In this document: in pieces, positions 27,667 through 35,457 of the stretch
Numbering within the stretch: position 1 is the first letter of the stretch
Layout: every line of letters begins with the position of its first letter
Position numbers and translations under genes: made by a program
Notes under the pieces: model-generated
Told to the model about the DNA's origin: nothing
Database searches by the model: none
What the model saw: the letters and a program-made list of their open reading frames with translations, nothing else
NCBI GenBank assembly: GCA_009782475.1
Contig: WRIZ01000006.1
Location: 30,742-94,741, forward strand
Reading direction: 5' to 3'
Source of the DNA: Oscillospiraceae bacterium
Lineage (GTDB): Bacteria > Bacillota > Clostridia > Oscillospirales > UBA929
DNA length: 64,000 bases

Positions 27667-28336
27667 TCTTTTCAAACGCCCGGACGACCATAAAGACCGC
27701 CATGCCGAAAATGGAGATACACAGCAGCCCGCCGAAAACGCTGTTCATGACAAACGCAAGGTGTTCATCCTCGCCGAAGGCGGTAAACAGGGCGATTTGC
27801 AGTGAATAAATGGCTACCAACGCCTGCGTGAATGTGATGATTTTCACGGCGGATAATACCGGGCTGTTCAACTTTCTGTATTTAACGATGTCAACAATGG
27901 CATTGATCAGGAAAATAAAGGTAAATGTAGCAACGATATAGATCAGCAAACCGGGGTATTCGCTCCCCCCGCCTTGATGGATCATCTGATAGACGATCCC
28001 GGTCAGGGAGGCGTTCAGCGCGAACAGCAGGAAGCCGCAGAAACGGTAGACTTGATATTCCTGCCGCAGCCCGCCTTTGATCTTCTTCATGTTGCGCAGC
28101 AGCAAAAACCGCGTCGTGCCGATGATCAAAAAGAAAACCGCCTCGGCTCCGAACCAGTAGGAGGCGTAGTAAATCCCTGTAAACATCTTAAACCCGGCGT
28201 AGAGCAGATTGAGCGAAAGGGCGATTCTGATTTGCAGGGGGATGCTTGAAAGATAACGGCCTGTAATTTTATTCTCATAGATAAAGGTTCGTATTTTACC
28301 GTACCGTGTGTGAAGGGCTGCTATAAACCGCTTCAA
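27650..28336 (-). CDS. Polytopic membrane protein, unknown function
   Basis: A 228-residue protein with about six hydrophobic helices (near 35-52, 60-78, 98-116, 127-148, 163-183 and 195-218) and basic cytoplasmic loops (RNMKKIKGG, KYRKLNS, FEKIKKLK). I recognise no catalytic motif. It overlaps the sensor kinase stop by four bases, so it is the last gene of the ABC transporter/two-component operon and may be a third membrane component or a sensor accessory. Confidence 0.75.
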   Translation of the reverse strand: MKRFIAALHTRYGKIRTFIYENKITGRYLSSIPLQIRIALSLNLLYAGFKMFTGIYYASYWFGAEAVFFLIIGTTRFLLLRNMKKIKGGLRQEYQVYRFCGFLLFALNASLTGIVYQMIHQGGGSEYPGLLIYIVATFTFIFLINAIVDIVKYRKLNSPVLSAVKIITFTQALVAIYSLQIALFTAFGEDEHLAFVMNSVFGGLLCISIFGMAVFMVVRAFEKIKKLK

Positions 28337-29388
28337 TGCAAATCCCCCCGCAGTTTGACTGTAAAGGTGCTGCCTTGCCCGGGAACGCTGTCTACCGAAA
28401 TCTCCCCACCGGCAATGTCCACCACCCGTTTGACCAACGCCAGCCCCAAACCGTTGCCTTGCGTCGCGTGGGATTTATCCCCCTGATAAAACTTCTCAAA
28501 GATGCGCCGCGCAACGTCCGGCGGCATCCCGCACCCGGTGTCGCTCACCCGGACGACCGCCGAGCCGTTGACCAAATCTAAGCTGACCGTGATCCTTCCG
28601 CCCGGCTCGGTGAACTTGACGGCGTTGGAGAAGAGGTTGTTCCACACAAGGGTGAGCAGTTCCTCGTCGGCTCTGACCGTCACATCGTTGATCTCGGCGC
28701 GGATGGCGATCCCTTTCGCCTCCCAAGCATCCTCAAACGCAAGGAGGCATTCCCGCAGCTGTTCGCCCAAGTTGTATTTCCGCGCTTCCGGGTAGATTTG
28801 CTGGTTTTCCAGCTTATTCAATTTCAAGATGTTGGTAATCAGTTCGGATAACCTGACGGCGGCGGCGGTGACCGTCTTGGCGCAGCCGATCCGCTTCTCT
28901 TCCTCCAGCCCGGGGTCTTGCAGCATGGCCGAATAGTTTTGGATGACCGAGAGCGGCGTTTTCAGTTCGTGCGAGACATTGGCGATAAAGTCGGCGCGCA
29001 GGGTTTCGATCCCGCCCAGTTCCTCGGCCATGGTGTTGAAATGCCCGATGATGGCGTCGAACTCATTCGTCCGATTTAATCCGTGCAGGGGTTCGATCCG
29101 CGCCGAAAAGTCTCCGCGCGTCAGCCGTTCGGCCGCGCTCAATATCCGTTTCACCGGGCGTTCAACGGTGTATTTCCGCCGGAACCCGTCGATGACGGTG
29201 CAAATCAGGCTCAATATCAGCACATTCATAAAGGTGAGCCGCGCGCTTCTCGTGATCTCCTCGCCCAGCTCCAAGTCCATCGTCAGGATAAACATCAAAA
29301 AGGAGCAGGAGACGAGAAAGGAAACGGTTACAAAGAAGATGAGATAGCTCCATATGGAAAAGATGCTCCGGCTATACGGCTGTTTCAT
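28333..29388 (-). CDS. Sensor histidine kinase
   Basis: A 351-residue membrane kinase with two helices (about 11-34 and 52-66) separated by only a short loop, a HAMP-like segment and a HisKA box with the phospho-accepting His140 in SHELKTPLS. The HATPase domain has WNNLFSNAVKFTEPGG (N box), DTGCGMPP (G1) and GNGLGLALVKRVV (G2). The tiny extracellular loop suggests intramembrane sensing, as in kinases controlling antimicrobial-peptide ABC transporters. It is coupled to the response regulator by a four-base overlap. Confidence 0.95.
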   Translation of the reverse strand: MKQPYSRSIFSIWSYLIFFVTVSFLVSCSFLMFILTMDLELGEEITRSARLTFMNVLILSLICTVIDGFRRKYTVERPVKRILSAAERLTRGDFSARIEPLHGLNRTNEFDAIIGHFNTMAEELGGIETLRADFIANVSHELKTPLSVIQNYSAMLQDPGLEEEKRIGCAKTVTAAAVRLSELITNILKLNKLENQQIYPEARKYNLGEQLRECLLAFEDAWEAKGIAIRAEINDVTVRADEELLTLVWNNLFSNAVKFTEPGGRITVSLDLVNGSAVVRVSDTGCGMPPDVARRIFEKFYQGDKSHATQGNGLGLALVKRVVDIAGGEISVDSVPGQGSTFTVKLRGDLH

Positions 29389-30056
29389 TTGACGACCGCC
29401 TTATACCCGAGGCCGTGGACTGTCACGATCTCAAAATCTTCGCAGCCGGAGAATTTATCCCGCAGTTTGGTGATGTAAACGTCCACGGCGCGGGGGCCGG
29501 ACGAGGTTTCCAGCTCCCAAAACTCATCCATCAACTGCGAGCGGGTGAAGGCCTTTTTCGGGTAGGATAACAGTTTATAGAGCAGGTTGAACTCCCGCGG
29601 CGTGAGGGGAACCTCCTCCTCACCGACCGACGCCGTATTCCCCTCCGCGTCCAACACAAGGTTCCCGACCGTCAGTTTCTTGCTGTGCGCGATTTTGGCG
29701 CGGCGCAGCAGGGCGTTGATGCGCAGGATCAGCTCGTCGAGGATGATGGGTTTGACCATATAGTCGTCGATCCCGGCGCGGAACCCATGCTCCTTGGACG
29801 CCAAATCGTCCCGCGCCGACATGAAGAGGATGGGGATGTCTGTGTTCAGCCCCCGCACCGTTTTGGCAAACTCAAACCCGTCGATGCCGGGCATCATGAT
29901 GTCGGAGACGATCAAGTCAAAGAGGGTTCCGTAGAGCGCATCATAAGCCTCGTTGGCTCCGGGGCAGCCCACCGCTTCAAACCCGTTCCGCGAAAGGGTT
30001 GAGCAAACGGCCTGATTGAGTTCGCGGTCATCTTCCACAACGAGGATTTTGAACAT
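29385..30056 (-). CDS. OmpR-family response regulator
   Basis: About 223 residues from ATG 30056 (MFKILVVEDDRELNQA). The receiver domain has acidic EDD (8-10), phospho-acceptor Asp52 in SDIMMPG, and the Lys of MVKPI. The winged-helix DNA-binding domain has LTPREFNLLYKLLSYPKKAFTR and a recognition helix followed by DVYITKLRDKF. It is the cognate partner of the downstream kinase and probably regulates the adjacent ABC transporter. Confidence 0.95.
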   Translation of the reverse strand: MFKILVVEDDRELNQAVCSTLSRNGFEAVGCPGANEAYDALYGTLFDLIVSDIMMPGIDGFEFAKTVRGLNTDIPILFMSARDDLASKEHGFRAGIDDYMVKPIILDELILRINALLRRAKIAHSKKLTVGNLVLDAEGNTASVGEEEVPLTPREFNLLYKLLSYPKKAFTRSQLMDEFWELETSSGPRAVDVYITKLRDKFSGCEDFEIVTVHGLGYKAVVK

Positions 30057-30095
30057 AGGGTAACCCCTCCCTTTGCGGGTATCATAACACAAACG

Positions 30096-30914
30096 TCACG
30101 CTAAGTCGCGCTTTTTGAGGAATAGATTGGAAACCGTCCCGAAAGCGAGGGCTCCGGCTCCTCCCGCGACGAGCGCGGCAAGAGGCGCGATGACCGTTGA
30201 GTCAAGGGTGGTGCCGAAACTAGCGACCGGATAAAACATCATGCCAAGCAGGAAGGTGAAAACAATCGTCAGCCACAGCTTGCTGCGGAAAAAGACGGCG
30301 ATGCTCAGGAAGAGGGGGCAGAAGACGCCCATCAGGAGCATTTTGGAAACCAAACAGAAGACCAAACCGCCAAAGCCGCTGACGCCCAATTCAAACGATT
30401 TGCCTGTGAACGCTCCCGCAAGCACCGTCCCGCACACATACATGACAATCATACCCGCGCCGGAAAAGATACCGATCGCGCTTTTGGAGAGTACATAGTC
30501 GATCTTTTTGGAATGAACGGTGAAAATGTTTTTGACAAAGCCCGAACTGTAATCATGGGCGACGAAGATGGCCATCAGCAGCCCGGCGAAAATATACAGC
30601 ATATTGATGTTGGCGAACCCGGCCAGATCAAACCCGCCGCTTTCTTCGCCGGTAAAGTTTTCCGATGTTTCGATCAGCTGCCATGTATAGTCGAAAGCCG
30701 GCATTTCGATTTGCGGCGTATTGGCGGCATACTGGGAAGTTGACTGCGGCGCGCCCGTTGTTTCAACAACCGACAGGCCGAGCACCATAGCGGGGATGAT
30801 GGCGGCAATGGCCAGCATGATGTAGAACAATGGGGTGTTGAACAGGCGGTAAAAATCGAGTTTCAGCATGGATTTCACCCGGCTGCCGAAAGACGGGGAT
30901 TCAAAAGCGGTCAT
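30096..30914 (-). CDS. ABC transporter permease (ABC-2 type)
   Basis: A 272-residue protein starting at ATG 30914 (MTAFESPSFGSR), one base after the ATPase stop; longer frames upstream are only the shadow of the ATPase gene. It has about six helices and a large extracytoplasmic loop after the first (VVETTGAPQSTSQYAANTPQ...). This is the LanE/G or BcrB-like permease design, used for export of or resistance to peptide antibiotics. Only one permease gene is present, so it may act as a homodimer. Confidence 0.85.
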   Translation of the reverse strand: MTAFESPSFGSRVKSMLKLDFYRLFNTPLFYIMLAIAAIIPAMVLGLSVVETTGAPQSTSQYAANTPQIEMPAFDYTWQLIETSENFTGEESGGFDLAGFANINMLYIFAGLLMAIFVAHDYSSGFVKNIFTVHSKKIDYVLSKSAIGIFSGAGMIVMYVCGTVLAGAFTGKSFELGVSGFGGLVFCLVSKMLLMGVFCPLFLSIAVFFRSKLWLTIVFTFLLGMMFYPVASFGTTLDSTVIAPLAALVAGGAGALAFGTVSNLFLKKRDLA

Positions 30915-30915
30915 G

Positions 30916-31821
30916 TTAAGCCGCCCCCTTTCTGTTGGACATAATGCGCAGATAATATTCCTCCAGACCGATTTTGCGGAAGCTGATCTCGTTGACGGCG
31001 ATCCCGTTGGCATACAGCAAGCCGCCCACGTTGGAGCTTTCGCTCTCGTCATAGATACGGATACCTTCGTCCTTCTGCTCGATCTCTTTGTACTTCTGTG
31101 ACAGGACGCCGATGGCCTGCGCGTTGTTGCCCGTTTTGGCGAAGACGAAGTCGCGGCATTCGCCGCTCATCTCGTCCTCGCGCATCTCCTTGATCAATGT
31201 GCCGTTGCGGATGATGCCGTAATGGGTGGCGATCTTGGCCAGCTCGCCGAGGATATGGGAGCTGATCAGGATGGTCACGCCTTCCTCGCGGTTGAGCTCG
31301 ATCAGGGTTTCCCGCACGATCCGCATCCCGTCGGCGTCCAGCCCGTTGATCGGTTCGTCCAGAACCAGCATCCGGGGACGGCCGAGCAGCGATTGAGCCA
31401 CACCGAGCCGCTGTTTCATGCCGAGGGAGCATTTGCTGAATTTGCGGTTGGCCGCCCCGGCCATGCTCACCAGCTTCAAAACGCGCTCGACTTCGGCTTT
31501 GGGGTTTTTGATGTTGAGGTTGAGAGCCTGCATCATCAGGTTTTGATAGACGGTGCTGTTGCCGAAGCAGCCGGGGTTTTCGATCAGGACGCCCATCCGG
31601 GCGCGGACGCCGGGGTCGGTGTAGTGCTTGCCGTATAGCCTGATGCCGCCGCCGCTGGGAACCAAAAGACCGCAGATGAGTTTCTCGGTGGTGGATTTAC
31701 CCGAGCCGTTTTCCCCGATGAACCCGTAGATCGACCCTTCAGGGACTTTCAGGTTGAGGTTTTGCACGGCGGCGATGTTGTGAAAGGTTTTTGACAGGGC
31801 TTCGGTTTCGATTGCGTACAT
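30916..31821 (-). CDS. ABC transporter ATP-binding protein (BcrA/LanF-like)
   Basis: A 301-residue ATPase with Walker A GENGSGKST (36-44), Q-loop region MGVLIENPGCFG, signature CSLGMKQRLGVAQ (written with LGM instead of SGG as in the bacitracin/lantibiotic type), Walker B MLVLDEPINGLD and the H-loop SSHILGEL. A C-terminal extension of about 85 residues follows. With the permease, response regulator and kinase downstream it forms a typical antimicrobial-peptide detoxification operon; the substrate is inferred only by analogy. Confidence 0.93.
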   Translation of the reverse strand: MYAIETEALSKTFHNIAAVQNLNLKVPEGSIYGFIGENGSGKSTTEKLICGLLVPSGGGIRLYGKHYTDPGVRARMGVLIENPGCFGNSTVYQNLMMQALNLNIKNPKAEVERVLKLVSMAGAANRKFSKCSLGMKQRLGVAQSLLGRPRMLVLDEPINGLDADGMRIVRETLIELNREEGVTILISSHILGELAKIATHYGIIRNGTLIKEMREDEMSGECRDFVFAKTGNNAQAIGVLSQKYKEIEQKDEGIRIYDESESSNVGGLLYANGIAVNEISFRKIGLEEYYLRIMSNRKGAA

Positions 31822-31958
31822 AGGGTTGTTCCCTCCTTGTGAATGGGTTTTTCTGTATGATACACCCCGGTTGTTTCCAAAATGATTGCGATTTGTTAGA
31901 GATTTATTAAAATAACTTTTATTTTCGCGGACAATCTATTCAAAAGAAGGTGTCCGTG

Positions 31959-32092
31959 ATGAACGAGGAATTTGACTTCCCGGAGGAATCCGGTTTATCG
32001 GAGCAAGATCAATCGTCGATCCAAAATTTAGGCGCGGTGACGGCGCAGGGGGAGAAGTCGGCCATCCATTGCCTGACCATCGTCGGGCAGAT
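31959..32092 (+). pseudogene. tepA: tepA/ClpP-like gene, 5' fragment cut by element insertion
   Basis: ATG 31959 with AAGAAGG eight bases upstream opens a frame whose residues GEKSAIHCLTIVGQI match the conserved start of TepA (translocation-enhancing, ClpP-like serine protease), where IGQIEGH normally follows. Here the match stops at GQI; the next bases are unrelated and the frame runs on to a chance stop at 32156. The remaining ~200 codons of tepA are not in the window. I infer that the mobile element to the right integrated here and that the rest of tepA lies at its far end. Confidence 0.8.
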
Positions 32093-32113
32093 AGTAATTG
32101 TAGACAATTATTA
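32080..32113. other. Putative left attachment site (attL)
   Basis: The end of recognisable tepA (GGGCAGATA, to about 32092) abuts a short dyad, TAATTGT-AG-ACAATTA (32095-32110), right before the recombinase stop at 32111. Large serine recombinases cut at a two-base core flanked by imperfect arms, and this is where such a core must lie. The exact crossover cannot be fixed without the other end. Confidence 0.6.
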
Positions 32114-33691
32114 TAGCCGCCAGTGGATTTCAAGGTCAAAGTCTTTGGTCTGCTGATCCCGCTCGCCGATGTAGATGACATCCACGAAGGCATTTACGAT
32201 TTCCCTGTTCAGCTCGGTAAAATTCTGATATTGGGCAATCATCTGGTTCACTTTGGATTCCGCGTCCTGTAAAGAAAAGAGCTTGTCCAGTTGCGCCTGT
32301 ATATAGGAATATTCTTTGACAAGCTCTTCCTTCTTGACTTTCAGCCGCGCCGATATGACGCTAAACTCCTCGCCGGTGATGACTCCGCTGGATTTATCGA
32401 CGTAGGAATCGCTCAGAGCATCATCAATCTTTTTCTGCTCGAACAGGTTTTTGTCTTTGGATTTTTTGAGAGCGGCAGCCTCGCTGTTAAAGTCTCTGCT
32501 CTTTCTGGTATGTTTTTCAAGACGCCCGAAGTCACAGTAACGCTGGATAATCTCTTGAATCTTTTCCGTGACCTCTCCGGCCAGCAAATCGTATTTCACC
32601 ATAGCGCATTTGCACGACGAAATGCCGGATTTCCTTCCGGCACACCGTAAATACCTTGTGCCTTTATTGATCTTGCCGGAGCCGGACAATACCAATGATC
32701 TGCCACAGATTTTGCATTTGACAGTCCCGGCAAATATGTTGGCTACGGCGCGGTTCACACTGGCATTTCTATTATTCAGTCCCCGGCTGGCTTTCGTGGC
32801 CTGAACGCGGTCATAATCCGCCTTGCTTACGATGGCTTCATGGACGCCATCAACGACGATCCATTCGCCGGGAGTCTTTTCTTTGATAGATTTTGATTTA
32901 TAGGTGGGCTTCCCATACCGGCCCTGCACTAGATCACCGGTATAATTGGGATTCCGTAGGATATGCCAAACCGAGTGGTCGCTCCACCGCAGTTCCTCAA
33001 CGGCCACATTGTTTCGGTTTGACTTGAACCCCTTTGTCTTGCGGTATTTGCTGGGACAGGGAACACCGTCGTTGTTTAAGGCATTGGCAATGGCCTTGTT
33101 CCCGTAACCGGCCAGATACAACTGAAATATTCTTTTCACAACGGCGGCGGCGTCAGGGTCGGCGATGAGCCTGTGATTATCTTGAGGGTCTTTTATGTAT
33201 CCATAAGGGGCAAAAGCGCCTGTGAATTGCCCCTGTTTCTTCTTATGCGTCATGACTGATCTGATGTTTTCCGATAGGTCTTCCAGATACCATTGGTTGA
33301 CGAGAGAATTGATTTGAATGTTCTTACGGCTTCCTTTTTGGGAGCTGTCCGCATAGTCCGCAAGGCTGATAAAACGGATTCCCCATTCGATGAAATAGCC
33401 GTTGATATAGGTTTCCACCATCGAAACGTCTCTGGCGAACCTCGATAGGGATTTGCAGAGAATCACTTTGAATTTGCCGTCTTTGGCGTCCGCGATCATT
33501 TTATTGAAAGCCGGTCTGGTTGCGTCAGACCCGGAATAATCCTCATCCGAATAGATTTCATAGATGTCCCAACCACGTTCGCTTGCGTATTCGGTAAGCA
33601 TATTGCGTTGGTTGATGATGCTTTCGGAGTCGTTCTCCTTTTTCTCTCGGTCTTCCTCGGATAATCGTATATAAATCGCTACATCAGTCAC
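32111..33691 (-). CDS. Large serine recombinase (integrase)
   Basis: About 526 residues from GTG 33691 (ribosome site GGAG eight bases upstream; TDVAIYIRLSEEDREK gives the catalytic Ser region). The resolvase domain has YSDEDYSGSDATRPAF and SLSRFARD. A recombinase domain follows (about 160-260, FAPYGYIKDPQDN, NPNYTGDLVQGRYG), then a zinc-ribbon with CKICGRSLV and late cysteines, and a coiled coil at about 390-470. Such enzymes integrate and excise phages and ICEs at att sites. The stop lies at the proposed att site inside tepA, the arrangement expected of the element's own integrase. Confidence 0.93.
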   Translation of the reverse strand: MTDVAIYIRLSEEDREKKENDSESIINQRNMLTEYASERGWDIYEIYSDEDYSGSDATRPAFNKMIADAKDGKFKVILCKSLSRFARDVSMVETYINGYFIEWGIRFISLADYADSSQKGSRKNIQINSLVNQWYLEDLSENIRSVMTHKKKQGQFTGAFAPYGYIKDPQDNHRLIADPDAAAVVKRIFQLYLAGYGNKAIANALNNDGVPCPSKYRKTKGFKSNRNNVAVEELRWSDHSVWHILRNPNYTGDLVQGRYGKPTYKSKSIKEKTPGEWIVVDGVHEAIVSKADYDRVQATKASRGLNNRNASVNRAVANIFAGTVKCKICGRSLVLSGSGKINKGTRYLRCAGRKSGISSCKCAMVKYDLLAGEVTEKIQEIIQRYCDFGRLEKHTRKSRDFNSEAAALKKSKDKNLFEQKKIDDALSDSYVDKSSGVITGEEFSVISARLKVKKEELVKEYSYIQAQLDKLFSLQDAESKVNQMIAQYQNFTELNREIVNAFVDVIYIGERDQQTKDFDLEIHWRL

Positions 33692-33758
33692 TACTGTCAC
33701 TCCATTTAGTATTTTGACTTCATTGTACCACAGGCAGACAATGATTGCAATTCCAAGT

Positions 33759-33890
33759 TCATCCTGCTTTCTGGGGTTCGTAGGGTTCTGCGGCTTTGCG
33801 TTTGTCTTCTTCATATTTAATGAGGATTTGTGTGACGGCTTCACGCCGATCCTCTTCTGATTCATTTTTGAATATCTCGATAATTCTCAT
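33759..33890 (-). CDS. Small protein upstream of the integrase, 43 aa
   Basis: ATG 33890 with an excellent AGGAGGTGAATGA ribosome site begins a 43-residue charged, probably helical peptide (MRIIEIFKNESEEDRREAVT ... KYEEDKRKAAEPYEPQKAG). It ends 68 bases before the integrase start on the same strand. Short acidic/basic helical proteins in this position accompany many clostridial serine integrases; some could act as directionality factors, but nothing here proves it. Confidence 0.6.
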   Translation of the reverse strand: MRIIEIFKNESEEDRREAVTQILIKYEEDKRKAAEPYEPQKAG

Positions 33891-34032
33891 TCATTCACCT
33901 CCTGTTATTCCTTCTAGTTTTTGCAAATTTGATATAAATATTCATGATTATTTTGAGCGGAGCAGGCGTTCGCCAAGGGGATGGGAATCGCTACGACGAA
34001 CGCCCGCGCACTGTTTACTTAACTCCGAACTG

Positions 34033-35079
34033 CTAACTCCGAGCAGGGTTTCCATTCTTGACTACCATATAGGCAAGCCATAGCGCGGCTACGTACATCA
34101 ACCAGCTCGTTTTTAACGCAAGAGCGTTGTCGGGTATCGTGTCATTTTTCACCATATTGACGAGATTCGTTATGGCCCGTTCCGTCCCCGGCACATCATT
34201 CAGCAACTGCACATCGAAGGGTCGTATCCCAAACGCAGCATTAAATAAGTTTCCAAACACATCGGTTTTATAGATACGCCTCCCGGCAATTTCGCCGCCA
34301 ACGACGGGGATATAAAATTGATTAGACTGCAACCTTGCTGTGTGATTCCGCTTTTTTGCATTGAGCCAGTGGGAAATCAGTTGAAGGTTTTCGTTCCTGT
34401 TATCTTGTCGGATCGAGCTTTTATGGTCAATCGTCAGGTGGTCTCGCCTTTGTTCAAACGCTTTACATTCACGCTTGAAACTCCATAGAACCTCGTCAAG
34501 AGTATCGACGGTTGCGTTTCTGTGCAAAAAGCAATAACACACCTGATATATGGATGAATTACCTGATTTATTGCCGCAATAAGCCATAAAGGTTTTATTT
34601 TGAGGATTGTACGCCCAGTTTCTTGATTTAAGTATGTTTGCCAGATCTTCGTGATAGTCGGTCAGAGAATAGTTTCCGTACTCGTCGAACATACACATAT
34701 ATTTCCCGTGAATACTGAGTCGATTCCTATTGTAAAATAGGTTTTCAATTCTAAAATCTAACTTATCGCCGTTTTTGAATTTGAACTGCTTGCGTCTATT
34801 TATTTCCTCAATGGGTATTGCGGTGTGTGCCGAATATATCAAATGGAGCAAGCTATGCTTCAGCCCTCCACGTTTATCACGCGCTACAAAACCGGTGCTT
34901 GGCGTAGAATAATGGAAATTACCATTAGATTCTATTGATTCAATTACAGCGTCTATGATTTTAGGGTCTTTATCCAACTTTCCGATAATGCCATTTTTAT
35001 GTTTCAGGTAAGCACAACTTCCATCCGCCCACAAAGAATTCAATTTCGTCTCATAAATTAGTGTTTCTTCAGTTATCAA
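34033..35079 (-). CDS. HNH-type endonuclease-like protein
   Basis: A 348-residue protein. In its second half, HLTIDHKSSIRQDNRNENLQ followed by LISHWLNAKKR closely follows the pattern of HNH homing-type nucleases (DH-x-N-x-x-N-R-x-E-N-L-x-x-x-x-x-x-x-N). An earlier NGDKLDFRIENLFYNRNR repeats the theme in weaker form. Such proteins are frequent in phages and mobile elements. The N-terminal and C-terminal parts are unrecognised; a late hydrophobic stretch (LKTSWLMYVAALWLAYMVV) may be a membrane helix, which is odd for a nuclease. Confidence 0.6.
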   Translation of the reverse strand: MITEETLIYETKLNSLWADGSCAYLKHKNGIIGKLDKDPKIIDAVIESIESNGNFHYSTPSTGFVARDKRGGLKHSLLHLIYSAHTAIPIEEINRRKQFKFKNGDKLDFRIENLFYNRNRLSIHGKYMCMFDEYGNYSLTDYHEDLANILKSRNWAYNPQNKTFMAYCGNKSGNSSIYQVCYCFLHRNATVDTLDEVLWSFKRECKAFEQRRDHLTIDHKSSIRQDNRNENLQLISHWLNAKKRNHTARLQSNQFYIPVVGGEIAGRRIYKTDVFGNLFNAAFGIRPFDVQLLNDVPGTERAITNLVNMVKNDTIPDNALALKTSWLMYVAALWLAYMVVKNGNPARS

Positions 35080-35457
35080 TCATTTATCTCCTATTTATCT
35101 TAATATATATTTCGTTTTTTTATCATTGCTACATAGATGAATCAGGAGGGCCACGATTGTGACGGAGCTGGATCGGACGTTTTTTTATTTCATCTTGTTT
35201 TCTTATGCTGCATTCCTCTCTTTCAACACTCTATTAGCATCAATAACGCATTTTATTAAAACTGCCACTCCGTCACTACGCTGTCCCGCATAGCGAGCCA
35301 GCGAGTGATAATTTTCTCCGTAAGTTTGCGCTTGCTCGCGGGGGCCGCAAGCTGCAAACTATACTCGAAAAATAAATTTTATCTTCTCGGCTTGGTTGTT
35401 TTTGGGTAATAATCCCTATAAGAATTTCCTTTATAGAAAAACTTGCCCAAAACGAAT
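35080..35457. other. Gene-free 378 bp
   Basis: AT-rich spacer between two leftward genes. A possible 39-codon frame from about 35135 lacks a convincing ribosome site. Short dyads occur near 35285-35345, with no clear promoter or terminator assignment. I see nothing else. Confidence 0.5.

Noticed and set aside
31936..32193. Minus-strand frame across the tepA/element junction
   Set aside because: It spans unrelated host and element DNA and so cannot be an old gene.
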